From an uncultured Bacteroidales bacterium (GTDB taxonomy: Bacteria; Bacteroidota; Bacteroidia; Bacteroidales; Bacteroidaceae), in NCBI GenBank assembly GCA_902760345.1, contig CACWFY010000018.1:1-46317 (forward strand): 46,317 nt of DNA, given 5' to 3'. A program made the translations under genes and the position numbers. How positions within the stretch are numbered: position 1 is the first letter of the stretch; every line of letters begins with the position of its first letter. The notes under the pieces were generated by a model. It ran no database searches. It was not told the origin of the DNA and saw nothing but the letters and a program-made list of their open reading frames with translations. Below, one piece after another: positions 24,890 to 31,677 of the stretch.

Positions 24890-26011
24890 TTAGAAACGGA
24901 AGGACAACAGCAGTTTGACAATCTTGGCGATGTCGTCGTCGTTGAGTTCGTAGAACAGCGGCAGGCGCACCAGCGTGTCAGCATAGCGGTCGCAGTTGGC
25001 CAGTATACGGCCATCGTGCTTGTCCTCATAATATTTGCTGGAGTGTAGCGGCAGATAATGGAAGGTGGCCTGTACGCCGTGGTTCTTCAGGTAGTTCATT
25101 AGTGCGGTACGGAAGGCCAGCGACGGACAGAGCAGATAATACATGTGATAGTTGTTCGTAGCATAGTCGGGAATTTCAGGCAGCATGATGCCATTGTTCA
25201 GATGTCCGCGTAGGGCCTGGTCGTAACTCTTCCAGATATGTCCGCGCTTGCCTTGTATGTCGTCCAACTGTTCCAGCTGTGCCCACAGGAAGGCTGCATT
25301 GAACTCAGAGGGCAGGAATGATGAGCCCATATCGCACCAGCCGTATTTGTTCACCATGCCGCGATAGAACTCAGCACGGTTGGTTCCTTTCTCCCAGAGT
25401 ATCTCAGCACGGCCGACCAGACGTTCATCGTTGACAACCAGCATGCCGCCCTCACCGCAGTTGATGTTCTTTGTTTCGTGGAACGAGAAAGCGGCCACAT
25501 GACCAATGCTACCCAGCGGACGTCCCTTGTAATAGGAGTCGATGGCGTGTGCGGCATCTTCTACCACCAACAGGTGGTGCTTCTCGGCCACTGCCATGAT
25601 GCTGTCCATGTCGCAAGCAACACCGGCATAGTGAACGACGACGATAGCACGTGTCTTCTCGTTGATAAGCGGTTCTATCTGTTCAGCAGTGACGTTTGGA
25701 TTGTCTGCTCCGCTGTCGGCAAAACGAATGTAAGCACCTTCGCGGAGGAAGGCAATAGCGGTAGAGACAAAGGTGTATGACGGTACGATAACCTCGTCGC
25801 CAGGCTTCAACTGGCACAGCATGGCACACATCTCCAAGGCATCGGTGCCAGAGGTACATAGCAGGCACTTCCTGAAACCGTAGCGTTTCTCGAAGAAGCC
25901 ATGACATAGTTTGGTAAACTGTCCGTTGCCCGACATGGTAGTCGAATGGCATACTTCCTGTATGTAGCTGAGTTCTCTGCCAGAACAGTAGGGCTTGTTA
26001 AATGGAATCAT
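24890..26011 (-). CDS. wecE: dTDP-4-amino-4,6-dideoxygalactose transaminase (WecE/RffA)
   Basis: A PLP enzyme of 373 residues that aminates C4 of dTDP-4-keto-6-deoxyglucose to give dTDP-Fuc4N. It follows E. coli WecE along its length: MIPFN start, GDEVIVPSYTFVSTA, VHYAGVACDMDSIM, VVEDAAHAI and the SFHETKN motif with the Schiff-base Lys181, then EKGTNRAEFYRG and GSSFLPSEFNAAFLW. The following acetyltransferase (WecD) and Fuc4NAc transferase are not seen nearby. It lies between a polyprenyl-phosphate transferase (15 bases) and the GT87-FGE gene (9 bases), so Fuc4N may be carried on a lipid donor; that is inference. Confidence 0.9.
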   Translation of the reverse strand: MIPFNKPYCSGRELSYIQEVCHSTTMSGNGQFTKLCHGFFEKRYGFRKCLLCTSGTDALEMCAMLCQLKPGDEVIVPSYTFVSTAIAFLREGAYIRFADSGADNPNVTAEQIEPLINEKTRAIVVVHYAGVACDMDSIMAVAEKHHLLVVEDAAHAIDSYYKGRPLGSIGHVAAFSFHETKNINCGEGGMLVVNDERLVGRAEILWEKGTNRAEFYRGMVNKYGWCDMGSSFLPSEFNAAFLWAQLEQLDDIQGKRGHIWKSYDQALRGHLNNGIMLPEIPDYATNNYHMYYLLCPSLAFRTALMNYLKNHGVQATFHYLPLHSSKYYEDKHDGRILANCDRYADTLVRLPLFYELNDDDIAKIVKLLLSFRF

Positions 26012-26026
26012 AATGGATAGGAAGGG

Positions 26027-26947
26027 TTAGATGTTCAATGTCTCACTGACAATAAATACCGGACGGCCTTTCACCTGATCGAAGATCTTGCCGATATACA
26101 GTCCGAGGATACCCATCATTAGCAGTAACAGACCACCGACAAACCATATAGAGAAGATGGTCGACGTATAGCCTTCTACTTCGTTCAATCCGTAGAACTT
26201 GGCAAAGATGTTGTAGATAGCCATGAGGAACGAGAGGAGTGACATGATCAGTCCCAGTCCGACGGCCAGATGCAGGGGGCGGTTGCTGTTAGAGATAATC
26301 GAGTTATACGATAGGGTCAGCAGACGGCGCAGGTTATATGAGCTCTTGCCCTCCAGGCGGTGGTCGTGGAACACGTCAACGGTGGTTTTCTTGAATCCCA
26401 GCGTGTGGATAAGCTCGACAAAAGATCGTGAATACTCAGGAATGCTGCAATAGACCTTCACGATTTTCTGGCTGTATATACCAAACTCGGCAACAGCCTT
26501 ATCGGTTTCAAAACCGCTCAGGAAGTCATAGGTCTTGTGGAACACCAGCGATGACATCCGTTTCAGGAAGGTGTCCTCTCGTACGACACGACGTGCACTG
26601 ACTACATCATAGCCTTCAAGGGCCTTCCGATACATGGCCGGCAGGTCTTCGGGCTTGTTCTGCAAGTCACAATCAATCACTGCCACATAGTTGCCTTTGG
26701 CATAAGTCAGTCCGGCTGTAATAGCATACGGCTGTCCGAAATTGCGACTGAGATTGATGCCTTTTACTTGTTGGTCTTTAGCACAGATTTCGGCAATCTT
26801 CTCCCACGAGCTGTCAGGTGAACAGTCGTTGACAAGAACAATCTCGTAGTCGTCTGTCAACGGCCGGATGGCGGCATGAATACGCTGCACTAACTCGTCC
26901 AGCATCTTTTCGCCATGGTATACGGGGGAAACAATTGAAAGGTCCAT
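26027..26947 (-). CDS. Polyprenyl-phosphate glycosyltransferase (DPM1/GtrB/ArnC-like GT2)
   Basis: A 306-residue GT2 with SIVSPVYHGEKML, VLVNDCSPDSSW, NLSRNFGQPYAITAGL and an IDCDLQNKPED motif (DCD 92-94), followed by two C-terminal membrane helices (about 224-247 and 260-286). This architecture makes undecaprenyl- or dolichyl-phosphate sugars from a nucleotide sugar. The lipid-linked sugar is the donor used by GT87-type enzymes, two of which are in this window, one on the same transcript. The exact sugar could be glucose, mannose, or the Fuc4N made by the adjacent WecE. Confidence 0.88.
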   Translation of the reverse strand: MDLSIVSPVYHGEKMLDELVQRIHAAIRPLTDDYEIVLVNDCSPDSSWEKIAEICAKDQQVKGINLSRNFGQPYAITAGLTYAKGNYVAVIDCDLQNKPEDLPAMYRKALEGYDVVSARRVVREDTFLKRMSSLVFHKTYDFLSGFETDKAVAEFGIYSQKIVKVYCSIPEYSRSFVELIHTLGFKKTTVDVFHDHRLEGKSSYNLRRLLTLSYNSIISNSNRPLHLAVGLGLIMSLLSFLMAIYNIFAKFYGLNEVEGYTSTIFSIWFVGGLLLLMMGILGLYIGKIFDQVKGRPVFIVSETLNI

Positions 26948-26980
26948 AATGGGGAAACGTTGGATGTCGTACGTGTTGAT

Positions 26981-27370
26981 TTAGAATGCGGCCTGTATCT
27001 TTGCGGCAATCTCCTTGAATTCTTCTTCGCTGAACTTCAGCTTCTCACGGCGGAAGTCGGCATCAGCCTCACTCTGCATGGGGATGAGGTGGATGTGAGC
27101 GTGAGCAACCTCAAGGCCCAGCACCACTTGTGCCACCTTCTTACAGGGAAAGGCTTTCTTGATGGCGATGGCTACATGCTTGGCAAACTGCTGATAGCGA
27201 GCCAGCTCTTCGTCGTCCATGTCAAAGAAATAGTCGACTTCGCGACGCGGAATCACCAGTGTATGACCTTTCACCAATGGGTTGATGTCGAGGAAGGCAT
27301 AGAACTCCTCATTCTCTGCACACTTGTAGCTGGGAATCTCACCAGCGGCAATCTTTGAAAATATGTCCAT
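26981..27370 (-). CDS. HIT-family nucleotide hydrolase
   Basis: A 129-residue histidine-triad protein with the HAHIHLIP motif (90-97; His90, 92, 94) and the usual start MDIFSKIAAGEIPSYKCAEN. Bacterial HinT-type enzymes cleave nucleoside phosphoramidates and acyl-adenylates. Pairing with greA, 46 bases upstream, is common in Bacteroidetes. It is the second gene of a leftward block that continues into glycan genes after only 33 bases, so housekeeping and glycan functions share a transcript. Confidence 0.93.
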   Translation of the reverse strand: MDIFSKIAAGEIPSYKCAENEEFYAFLDINPLVKGHTLVIPRREVDYFFDMDDEELARYQQFAKHVAIAIKKAFPCKKVAQVVLGLEVAHAHIHLIPMQSEADADFRREKLKFSEEEFKEIAAKIQAAF

Positions 27371-27371
27371 G

Positions 27372-27411
27372 ATGTTTCGATATTTCGATGATTCAATGTT
27401 TCGATATTTCG
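27372..27411. repeat. Two 16-bp direct repeats, period 24
   Basis: The 16-base unit ATGTTTCGATATTTCG occurs at 27372-27387 and again, identical, at 27396-27411. The two units nearly fill the spacer between the greA and HIT genes. Confidence 0.8.
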
Positions 27412-27416
27412 GGGCT

Positions 27417-27884
27417 TTATGCTATCGATATGTTTTCGATGCGCAGCTTGATGGTGCCGCGCGGTATGGTAATCTCTACCTCGTCGCCCACCTTCTTGCC
27501 CAACAAGCCCTGGGCAATCGGGGTCTTGATGCTGATTTTACCGGCACGCAGGTCTGCCTCGTTCTCACTGACAATGGTGTAAGACATCTTAGTCTTTGTG
27601 GTCAGATTGGTCATTTCCACTTTCGTCAATATCTGCACAGAGTCGGTGCTCAGACGTGAGGTGTCTACAATCTTTGCCTCGGCAATAGTTGCCTTCAGAC
27701 GGTTAATCTTGTCTTCCAGGTGTGCTTGCGCTTCCTTGGCTGCGTCGTACTCGCTGTTCTCGCTCAGGTCGCCCTTGTCGCGTGCCTCGGCAATGGCTGC
27801 CGAAGCCTTTGGGCGCTCTACTGCTTCTAAATGCTGCAGTTCGGCTATGAGCTTGTCATAGCCCTCTTGTGACATATAAGCCAT
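27417..27884 (-). CDS. greA: Transcription elongation factor GreA
   Basis: GreA enters the RNA polymerase secondary channel and stimulates cleavage of backtracked RNA. The product has 155 residues: an N-terminal coiled coil with the DLSENSEYDAAKE tip, whose acidic residues (about D38 and E41) activate cleavage, and a C-terminal FKBP-like domain with TPIAQGLLGKKVGDEVEI. It is first in a leftward block of five genes. Its promoter is at 27990-28020, giving a leader of about 100 bases that contains a terminator-like hairpin at 27918-27959. Identification is secure. Confidence 0.97.
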   Translation of the reverse strand: MAYMSQEGYDKLIAELQHLEAVERPKASAAIAEARDKGDLSENSEYDAAKEAQAHLEDKINRLKATIAEAKIVDTSRLSTDSVQILTKVEMTNLTTKTKMSYTIVSENEADLRAGKISIKTPIAQGLLGKKVGDEVEITIPRGTIKLRIENISIA

Positions 27885-27917
27885 AATTCTTTTCTTTTAT
27901 TTTAGTTTTTCTTAATG

Positions 27918-27959
27918 CAAAAAATAAAAGAATCCCAGCTCTCGCTTCTGCTGGAATCC
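27918..27959 (-). terminator. Terminator-like hairpin inside the greA leader
   Basis: On the minus strand a 10-base-pair stem (27959-27950 with 27939-27930, two G-U pairs) closes a 10-base loop and runs into a U-rich tract (27929-27919). It lies between the greA promoter and the greA start codon, about 35 bases before the latter. Confidence 0.75.
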
Positions 27960-27989
27960 CTGTTTTTAGCTATGTTCTATTTCTGTTTG

Positions 27990-28020
27990 CAAAGGTAGCA
28001 AATAATTTGGAATTACCAAA
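27990..28020 (-). promoter_or_regulatory. greA promoter
   Basis: On the minus strand TTTG (28020-28017), a 19-base spacer and TACCTTTG (27997-27990). The expected start is near 27985. Confidence 0.82.
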
Positions 28021-28099
28021 ATTTTTTGCAAAAAACTTCTAAAATCACTTGATTTATGTCAAGAAAGTGTAAAAGATACAATATTTTTTGCCACTTTTC

Positions 28100-28130
28100 T
28101 TGCACAATATAAATTAATACCTTATCTTTG
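28100..28130 (+). promoter_or_regulatory. Promoter of a candidate small RNA
   Basis: TTG 28100-28102, a 20-base spacer and TATCTTTG 28123-28130. The expected start is about 28135. Confidence 0.8.
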
Positions 28131-28134
28131 CAAC

Positions 28135-28201
28135 GTGTTTTTCATAGTATTAGATTTAAGGTTAACAAAGGTTAGGGACTCAGCGGAGTCCCATTTTTTT
28201 T
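28135..28201 (+). ncRNA. Candidate small RNA of about 65 nt
   Basis: A consensus promoter ends at 28130 and a clean intrinsic terminator (stem 28175-28181 with 28186-28192, loop AGCG, then a row of T) ends about 65 bases after the expected start. No meaningful reading frame lies between. The body is AT-rich and starts GTGTTTTTCATAG. A separate promoter box at 28421 serves the downstream gene, so this is not simply its leader. I cannot name the family. Confidence 0.65.
28175..28201 (+). terminator. Intrinsic terminator of the candidate small RNA
   Basis: A perfect 7-base-pair stem with a 4-base loop, then A and eight T. Confidence 0.85.
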
Positions 28202-28256
28202 GTTATATAACTGCTTTCCCTTGTTTTTTTCGCGTATTTTTGCATCATTTTGCGTG

Positions 28257-28288
28257 CAAAGGTACTAATAACCATTCAAATGACCAAA
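28257..28288 (-). promoter_or_regulatory. Leftward promoter facing the small RNA and greA
   Basis: On the minus strand TTTG (28288-28285), a 20-base spacer and TACCTTTG (28264-28257). Its transcript would be antisense to the whole candidate small RNA and would lead toward greA. Confidence 0.7.
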
Positions 28289-28420
28289 TTTTTTCGAAAC
28301 GTTATTTGCTAATTAATACTGATAACAGGAAACTGTCGTGGGCTCTGACACTAAATACAAAAATGTAAGATGGTTACATCCTAAAACCATATTCTCGTAT
28401 TCGGTGAGCGCATAAATCAA

Positions 28421-28428
28421 TACCTTTG
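28421..28428 (+). promoter_or_regulatory. -7 box of the secreted-protein gene
   Basis: TACCTTTG, 35 bases before ATG 28464. The -33 element is poor (TTCG at 28400-28403). Confidence 0.6.
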
Positions 28429-28463
28429 CAGTAGATTATTTATTCATCTAAAACAAAGGTATT

Positions 28464-29216
28464 ATGAGACACTTTACAAAATTATTTTCTATCGTTGCGC
28501 TTGCAGTTAGTGCAACAGTTGCTAACGCCCAGACACCTACCACACCTCCTACCTTGAAGTGGGATGCTGGTGAGATTGGTGTCATCTATGCTGCCGATCA
28601 GGACACTTACTTTGATGTGCTGAAGGACGGTGCGGGCAATCCTGCCAGTTCATGGTCTCCTGTAACTTGGGGACAGTCCTGTGTCATCAGTGATGACGAG
28701 TGTGGCGACGGCGCTGCTATCCGTATCGACAACCTCGACTACCTGCCCCTGCAGTTTAAGTCCACGATGATTCTCAACGACTATCGTTTCTTCCACATCG
28801 AGTACTGGGTAAGCTCAGACATGCAGTTGGACATGACTTTCCAGAACTGGTGGCCCGGTGAGAAGTTTGTCACTCCCATCTATGAGCTGAAGGCTGGTCA
28901 GTGGAATGTCATCGACATCGACCTGGATCAGGAGGCTTTCACCTGGAGCAAGAAGAACGAGATTCCCCAGCATAGCGTCAACGTCTTTAAGTTGGGTGGT
29001 GAAGCTGTCGATGCAGAGCAGCATCCCTATGCACAGACCATTTGGATGACCAATATCGTCTGCCACAACGATGCTTCTGTTGTCACAGCTATTTCCAACG
29101 TCAAGGCTGCTGCTGCCAACAACAGCACATCACTCTACAATCTCGCCGGCCAGCGCGTCAGCAACGGTTACAAGGGTGTTGTCGTTAAGGATGGCAAGAA
29201 GTATTTTAATAGGTAA
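28464..29216 (+). CDS. Secreted single-module CBM-like protein with C-terminal sorting tail
   Basis: A 250-residue protein with a signal peptide (cleavage likely after NAQ, about residue 23), one beta-rich domain (about 30-205) and a C-terminal tail SLYNLAGQRV...YKGVVVKDGKK. The domain shares a layout with the four repeated modules of the GH5 protein at 42969: a FHIEYWV strand comparable to LHADVYS, then AGQWNVIDIDL comparable to AGQWTSIDIPL, then a final strand ending MTNIVCH comparable to MDNVYFY. It may be a free surface sugar-binding protein. The tail resembles type IX secretion C-terminal signals and recurs in two other proteins here. The domain relation is by eye. Confidence 0.7.
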   Translation: MRHFTKLFSIVALAVSATVANAQTPTTPPTLKWDAGEIGVIYAADQDTYFDVLKDGAGNPASSWSPVTWGQSCVISDDECGDGAAIRIDNLDYLPLQFKSTMILNDYRFFHIEYWVSSDMQLDMTFQNWWPGEKFVTPIYELKAGQWNVIDIDLDQEAFTWSKKNEIPQHSVNVFKLGGEAVDAEQHPYAQTIWMTNIVCHNDASVVTAISNVKAAAANNSTSLYNLAGQRVSNGYKGVVVKDGKKYFNR

Positions 29217-29239
29217 TTATCCGTTCGTAAACCAAACAA

Positions 29240-29292
29240 AGAGGCGTGGCAGTCAACCTGTCACGCCTCTCTGTTGTTCTGTTCTGTTTTTT
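29240..29292. terminator. Bidirectional terminator
   Basis: A 13-base-pair stem (29240-29252 with 29258-29270, one G-U pair) followed on the plus strand by T-rich sequence. It stands between convergent genes and can serve both. Confidence 0.85.
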
Positions 29293-29301
29293 ATTTTACA
29301 T

Positions 29302-30282
29302 CTATCCTATCTCCCAACCGACTGCTGAAGCACCCAAGACCGCAGCATTGCTGCCATCGAGACTGCTCACGAGGAACTGCGTATCGCGGAATAATACGTG
29401 GACATGCTTCTGATAGCTCTCCTTGATAGGATTCATCAGCAAGTCACCTGCCTTGGTCATACCGCCAAAGAAGATAAATGCCTCAGGGGCAGAGAATGCG
29501 GCGAAGTTGGCGCACGCCTCACCTAACAGATGTCCTGTAAACTCGTATATCTCCTTCGCCAGTGCGTCGCCTTGTTCGGCAGCAACACTTACGTCAAGCG
29601 AGGTGATGTCTTCGGGGTTCAGTCCGCGCAGGATAGAAGGACGGGCATCGGTCTGCAACAGTTCACGAGCTGTGCGTGCCACACCCGTTGCCGAGCAGTA
29701 GGTTTCCAGGCATCCTGCACGGCCACAGCCACACGAGCGTCCGTCTTGCCGCATCACGACAACATGTCCCAACTCACCGGCAAAGCCGTTGGAGCCATAC
29801 AGCAATTTACCATCTACCACGATGCCTGACCCGACACCCGTTCCTAACGTCAGCATGATAAAGTTCTTCATGCCACGTGCTACGCCATACATCATCTCAC
29901 CGATGGCGGCAGCATTGGCATCGTTGGTCAGCGCTACGGGCACACCCAGCGCCTTGCTGAACATGTCGGCCAACGGCACTATCACGTCGTGAGCCCAGGG
30001 CAGGTTCGGTGCATATTCAATGGTGCCATGATAGTAGTTACCGTTGGGGGCACCGATACCCATGGCCTTGATCTTCTCTATGCCGCCCACCTCTTCTATA
30101 ATGGGTTGCAACACTTTCATGGATGCTGCGACATACGCCTCTGCATTCTCAAAACCGGCAGTCTTCATGGCCGTTGTCGCCTTGATGTTGCCACGGGCAT
30201 CGACAATACCGAATACGGAGTTTGTACCGCCTAAGTCCAAGCCAATCACGTAGGGCTTGACGGTTTGATTCTGTTCATTCAT
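29302..30282 (-). CDS. ROK-family glucokinase
   Basis: A 326-residue cytoplasmic sugar kinase that phosphorylates glucose or a similar hexose at O6. It shows the ATP site GLDLGGTNSVFGIV, the ROK substrate segment ending GELGHVVV, and the zinc motif CGCGRAGCLETYC. It is the last gene of a leftward operon, 16 bases after an MFS permease gene, which suggests that the permease imports the substrate. Mannose or N-acetylglucosamine kinases are the main alternatives. Confidence 0.88.
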   Translation of the reverse strand: MNEQNQTVKPYVIGLDLGGTNSVFGIVDARGNIKATTAMKTAGFENAEAYVAASMKVLQPIIEEVGGIEKIKAMGIGAPNGNYYHGTIEYAPNLPWAHDVIVPLADMFSKALGVPVALTNDANAAAIGEMMYGVARGMKNFIMLTLGTGVGSGIVVDGKLLYGSNGFAGELGHVVVMRQDGRSCGCGRAGCLETYCSATGVARTARELLQTDARPSILRGLNPEDITSLDVSVAAEQGDALAKEIYEFTGHLLGEACANFAAFSAPEAFIFFGGMTKAGDLLMNPIKESYQKHVHVLFRDTQFLVSSLDGSNAAVLGASAVGWEIG

Positions 30283-30298
30283 GATGATAAATATATTT

Positions 30299-31465
30299 CT
30301 AAACTTTTTTGTTGGGTTTCACGCCAAAGGCACAGAATGTGAGATAGCATGCGCAGACAAGCAGTACGACGATGCCTGCTGTGATGCTGCCTGCAGCATC
30401 GGTGGCAAAGCCGATGAACGGTGTGGCGGCACCACCTCCGGCAACGGCGGTTATCATCAGTCCGCTGATGAGGTTGGCTTTCTGGGGTTCTGCTTGTACT
30501 GCCATAGAGAAGATGATGGAGAAGATGCAGGAGCAGAGGAAGCCAATGGCTCCTATCTGTGCCAGCGCCCACATGGCAGGCAGTTGCAGGAAGATGAGTG
30601 AGAGTATCACGACGATACATGCCACGATATTCAGGCGGAAGTAGGTCATGTCAGCTATCTTCGTCATCAGAAACACACCAATGAAGGCTCCGATGGTACG
30701 GCAGATGAAGTACACCTGCGGTGCCACGCCTGCCTCACTGATTTCCCAGCCGTAGCGCTGTATCATCACCTTCGACGAGGTGAAGTTGATGCCCACATCA
30801 ATTGCGACCACAAAGAAGATGCCGAGGAAGAGCAGCAGGATGGTGGGATTCTTCAGCAGGGCAAAGGTTTGTCCTACCGTCACATTACTGTTCTGCTGGG
30901 CTTCGCGCTCAATGGGCGTTGCCAGCAGCCAGAGACCGGACAGCAGGGTGATGGCTCCCAGTACAGGGAATGCCATATACCAACGTTGCTCGTCGCCACC
31001 GCCAAGGGTGTTCACGGCAAAGAGCATGATAAACGGTCCGCAGAACGACGAGATGGCTTTCACCACCTGACCAGCTGTGAGGCTGGAGGTGAGCAGCTTC
31101 TCGTCAGTAACGACATTCTGCAGCAGCGGATTCACCGACACTTGCAGGATGGCATTGCCGATACCCAAGAGGGCGTAGGCGATGAGAGTCGTCGTGCTGT
31201 CGTAGTGGATAAGGGGCAGTGCCATGCCTACCACCGTGATGAGCATCGACAGCAGCACGGTATTCTTGCGACCGATATGGTTCATCATGATACCCGACGG
31301 CACACCCAGCAGGAAAAACCACACAAAGACCACAGAAGGAATAAGGCTGGCCATTGTTGATGACCAGCCAAAGGCTTGTGCAGCATAGTCGCTGGATATG
31401 CCGACGATGTCGCAGAATCCCATCACGAAGAAAGCAAACAGTACGGGAAGAACTTTCGACATCAT
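30299..31465 (-). CDS. MFS sugar permease
   Basis: A 388-residue inner-membrane transporter with about twelve hydrophobic segments and an MNHIGRKN loop (the conserved MFS cytoplasmic motif between helices 2 and 3). The general form, with a short central loop (TPIEREAQQN), resembles the FucP/glucose-galactose proton symporters of Bacteroidetes. It lies between a 65-residue protein gene (12 bases) and the ROK kinase gene (16 bases). Likely substrate: the monosaccharide released by the neighbouring hydrolases, glucose or mannose; this is inferred from context. Confidence 0.85.
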   Translation of the reverse strand: MMSKVLPVLFAFFVMGFCDIVGISSDYAAQAFGWSSTMASLIPSVVFVWFFLLGVPSGIMMNHIGRKNTVLLSMLITVVGMALPLIHYDSTTTLIAYALLGIGNAILQVSVNPLLQNVVTDEKLLTSSLTAGQVVKAISSFCGPFIMLFAVNTLGGGDEQRWYMAFPVLGAITLLSGLWLLATPIEREAQQNSNVTVGQTFALLKNPTILLLFLGIFFVVAIDVGINFTSSKVMIQRYGWEISEAGVAPQVYFICRTIGAFIGVFLMTKIADMTYFRLNIVACIVVILSLIFLQLPAMWALAQIGAIGFLCSCIFSIIFSMAVQAEPQKANLISGLMITAVAGGGAATPFIGFATDAAGSITAGIVVLLVCACYLTFCAFGVKPNKKV

Positions 31466-31477
31466 ACCTATTTCCGT

Positions 31478-31675
31478 TTATTCGTATTCTTCGTCGTCTT
31501 CGCCAAAGAAGCCCTGTCGGCTCAGAGCCTCACTGCTAGAATCGAAATCACCTTTCAGGGTAGCACCTACGGGATCACTGCCAGTAAGAATACACTGACG
31601 GATGTTGAATGGAATTACCAGAGTCTGTGGCTTGCTATATTTTTTCATAACTTTCATCATTCTTTCGTTCAACAT
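31478..31675 (-). CDS. 65-residue hypothetical protein
   Basis: A short frame that starts 2 bases after the stop of the tailed secreted-protein gene and ends 12 bases before the MFS gene, so it is well placed to be translated in the operon. The start could be any of the early methionines; the core begins MKKYSKPQTLVIPF. It has no membrane segment and an acidic end (FFGEDDEEYE). The form MKK-Y-x-x-P followed by a short beta strand resembles small proteins common next to secreted proteins in Bacteroidetes, but I do not know a function. Confidence 0.6.
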   Translation of the reverse strand: MLNERMMKVMKKYSKPQTLVIPFNIRQCILTGSDPVGATLKGDFDSSSEALSRQGFFGEDDEEYE

Positions 31676-31677
31676 GT

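Larger units (their letters stand above)
28203..28463. other. Non-coding region between the small RNA and a secreted-protein gene
   Basis: AT-rich with no frame worth calling. It holds a leftward promoter (28257-28288), a small dyad ATGTAA/TTACAT at 28363-28379 that could be an operator, and the -7 box of the next gene at 28421-28428. Confidence 0.6.

Noticed and set aside
4564-27370. A complete Wzy-dependent capsule or O-antigen locus
   Set aside because: No Wzx flippase, Wzy polymerase, chain-length regulator or initiating transferase was found. The set fits lipooligosaccharide or O-glycan assembly better.
28135-28463. The small-RNA interval as just a long leader of the gene at 28464
   Set aside because: A strong intrinsic terminator ends at 28201, and a separate TACCTTTG box lies 35 bases before the ATG.
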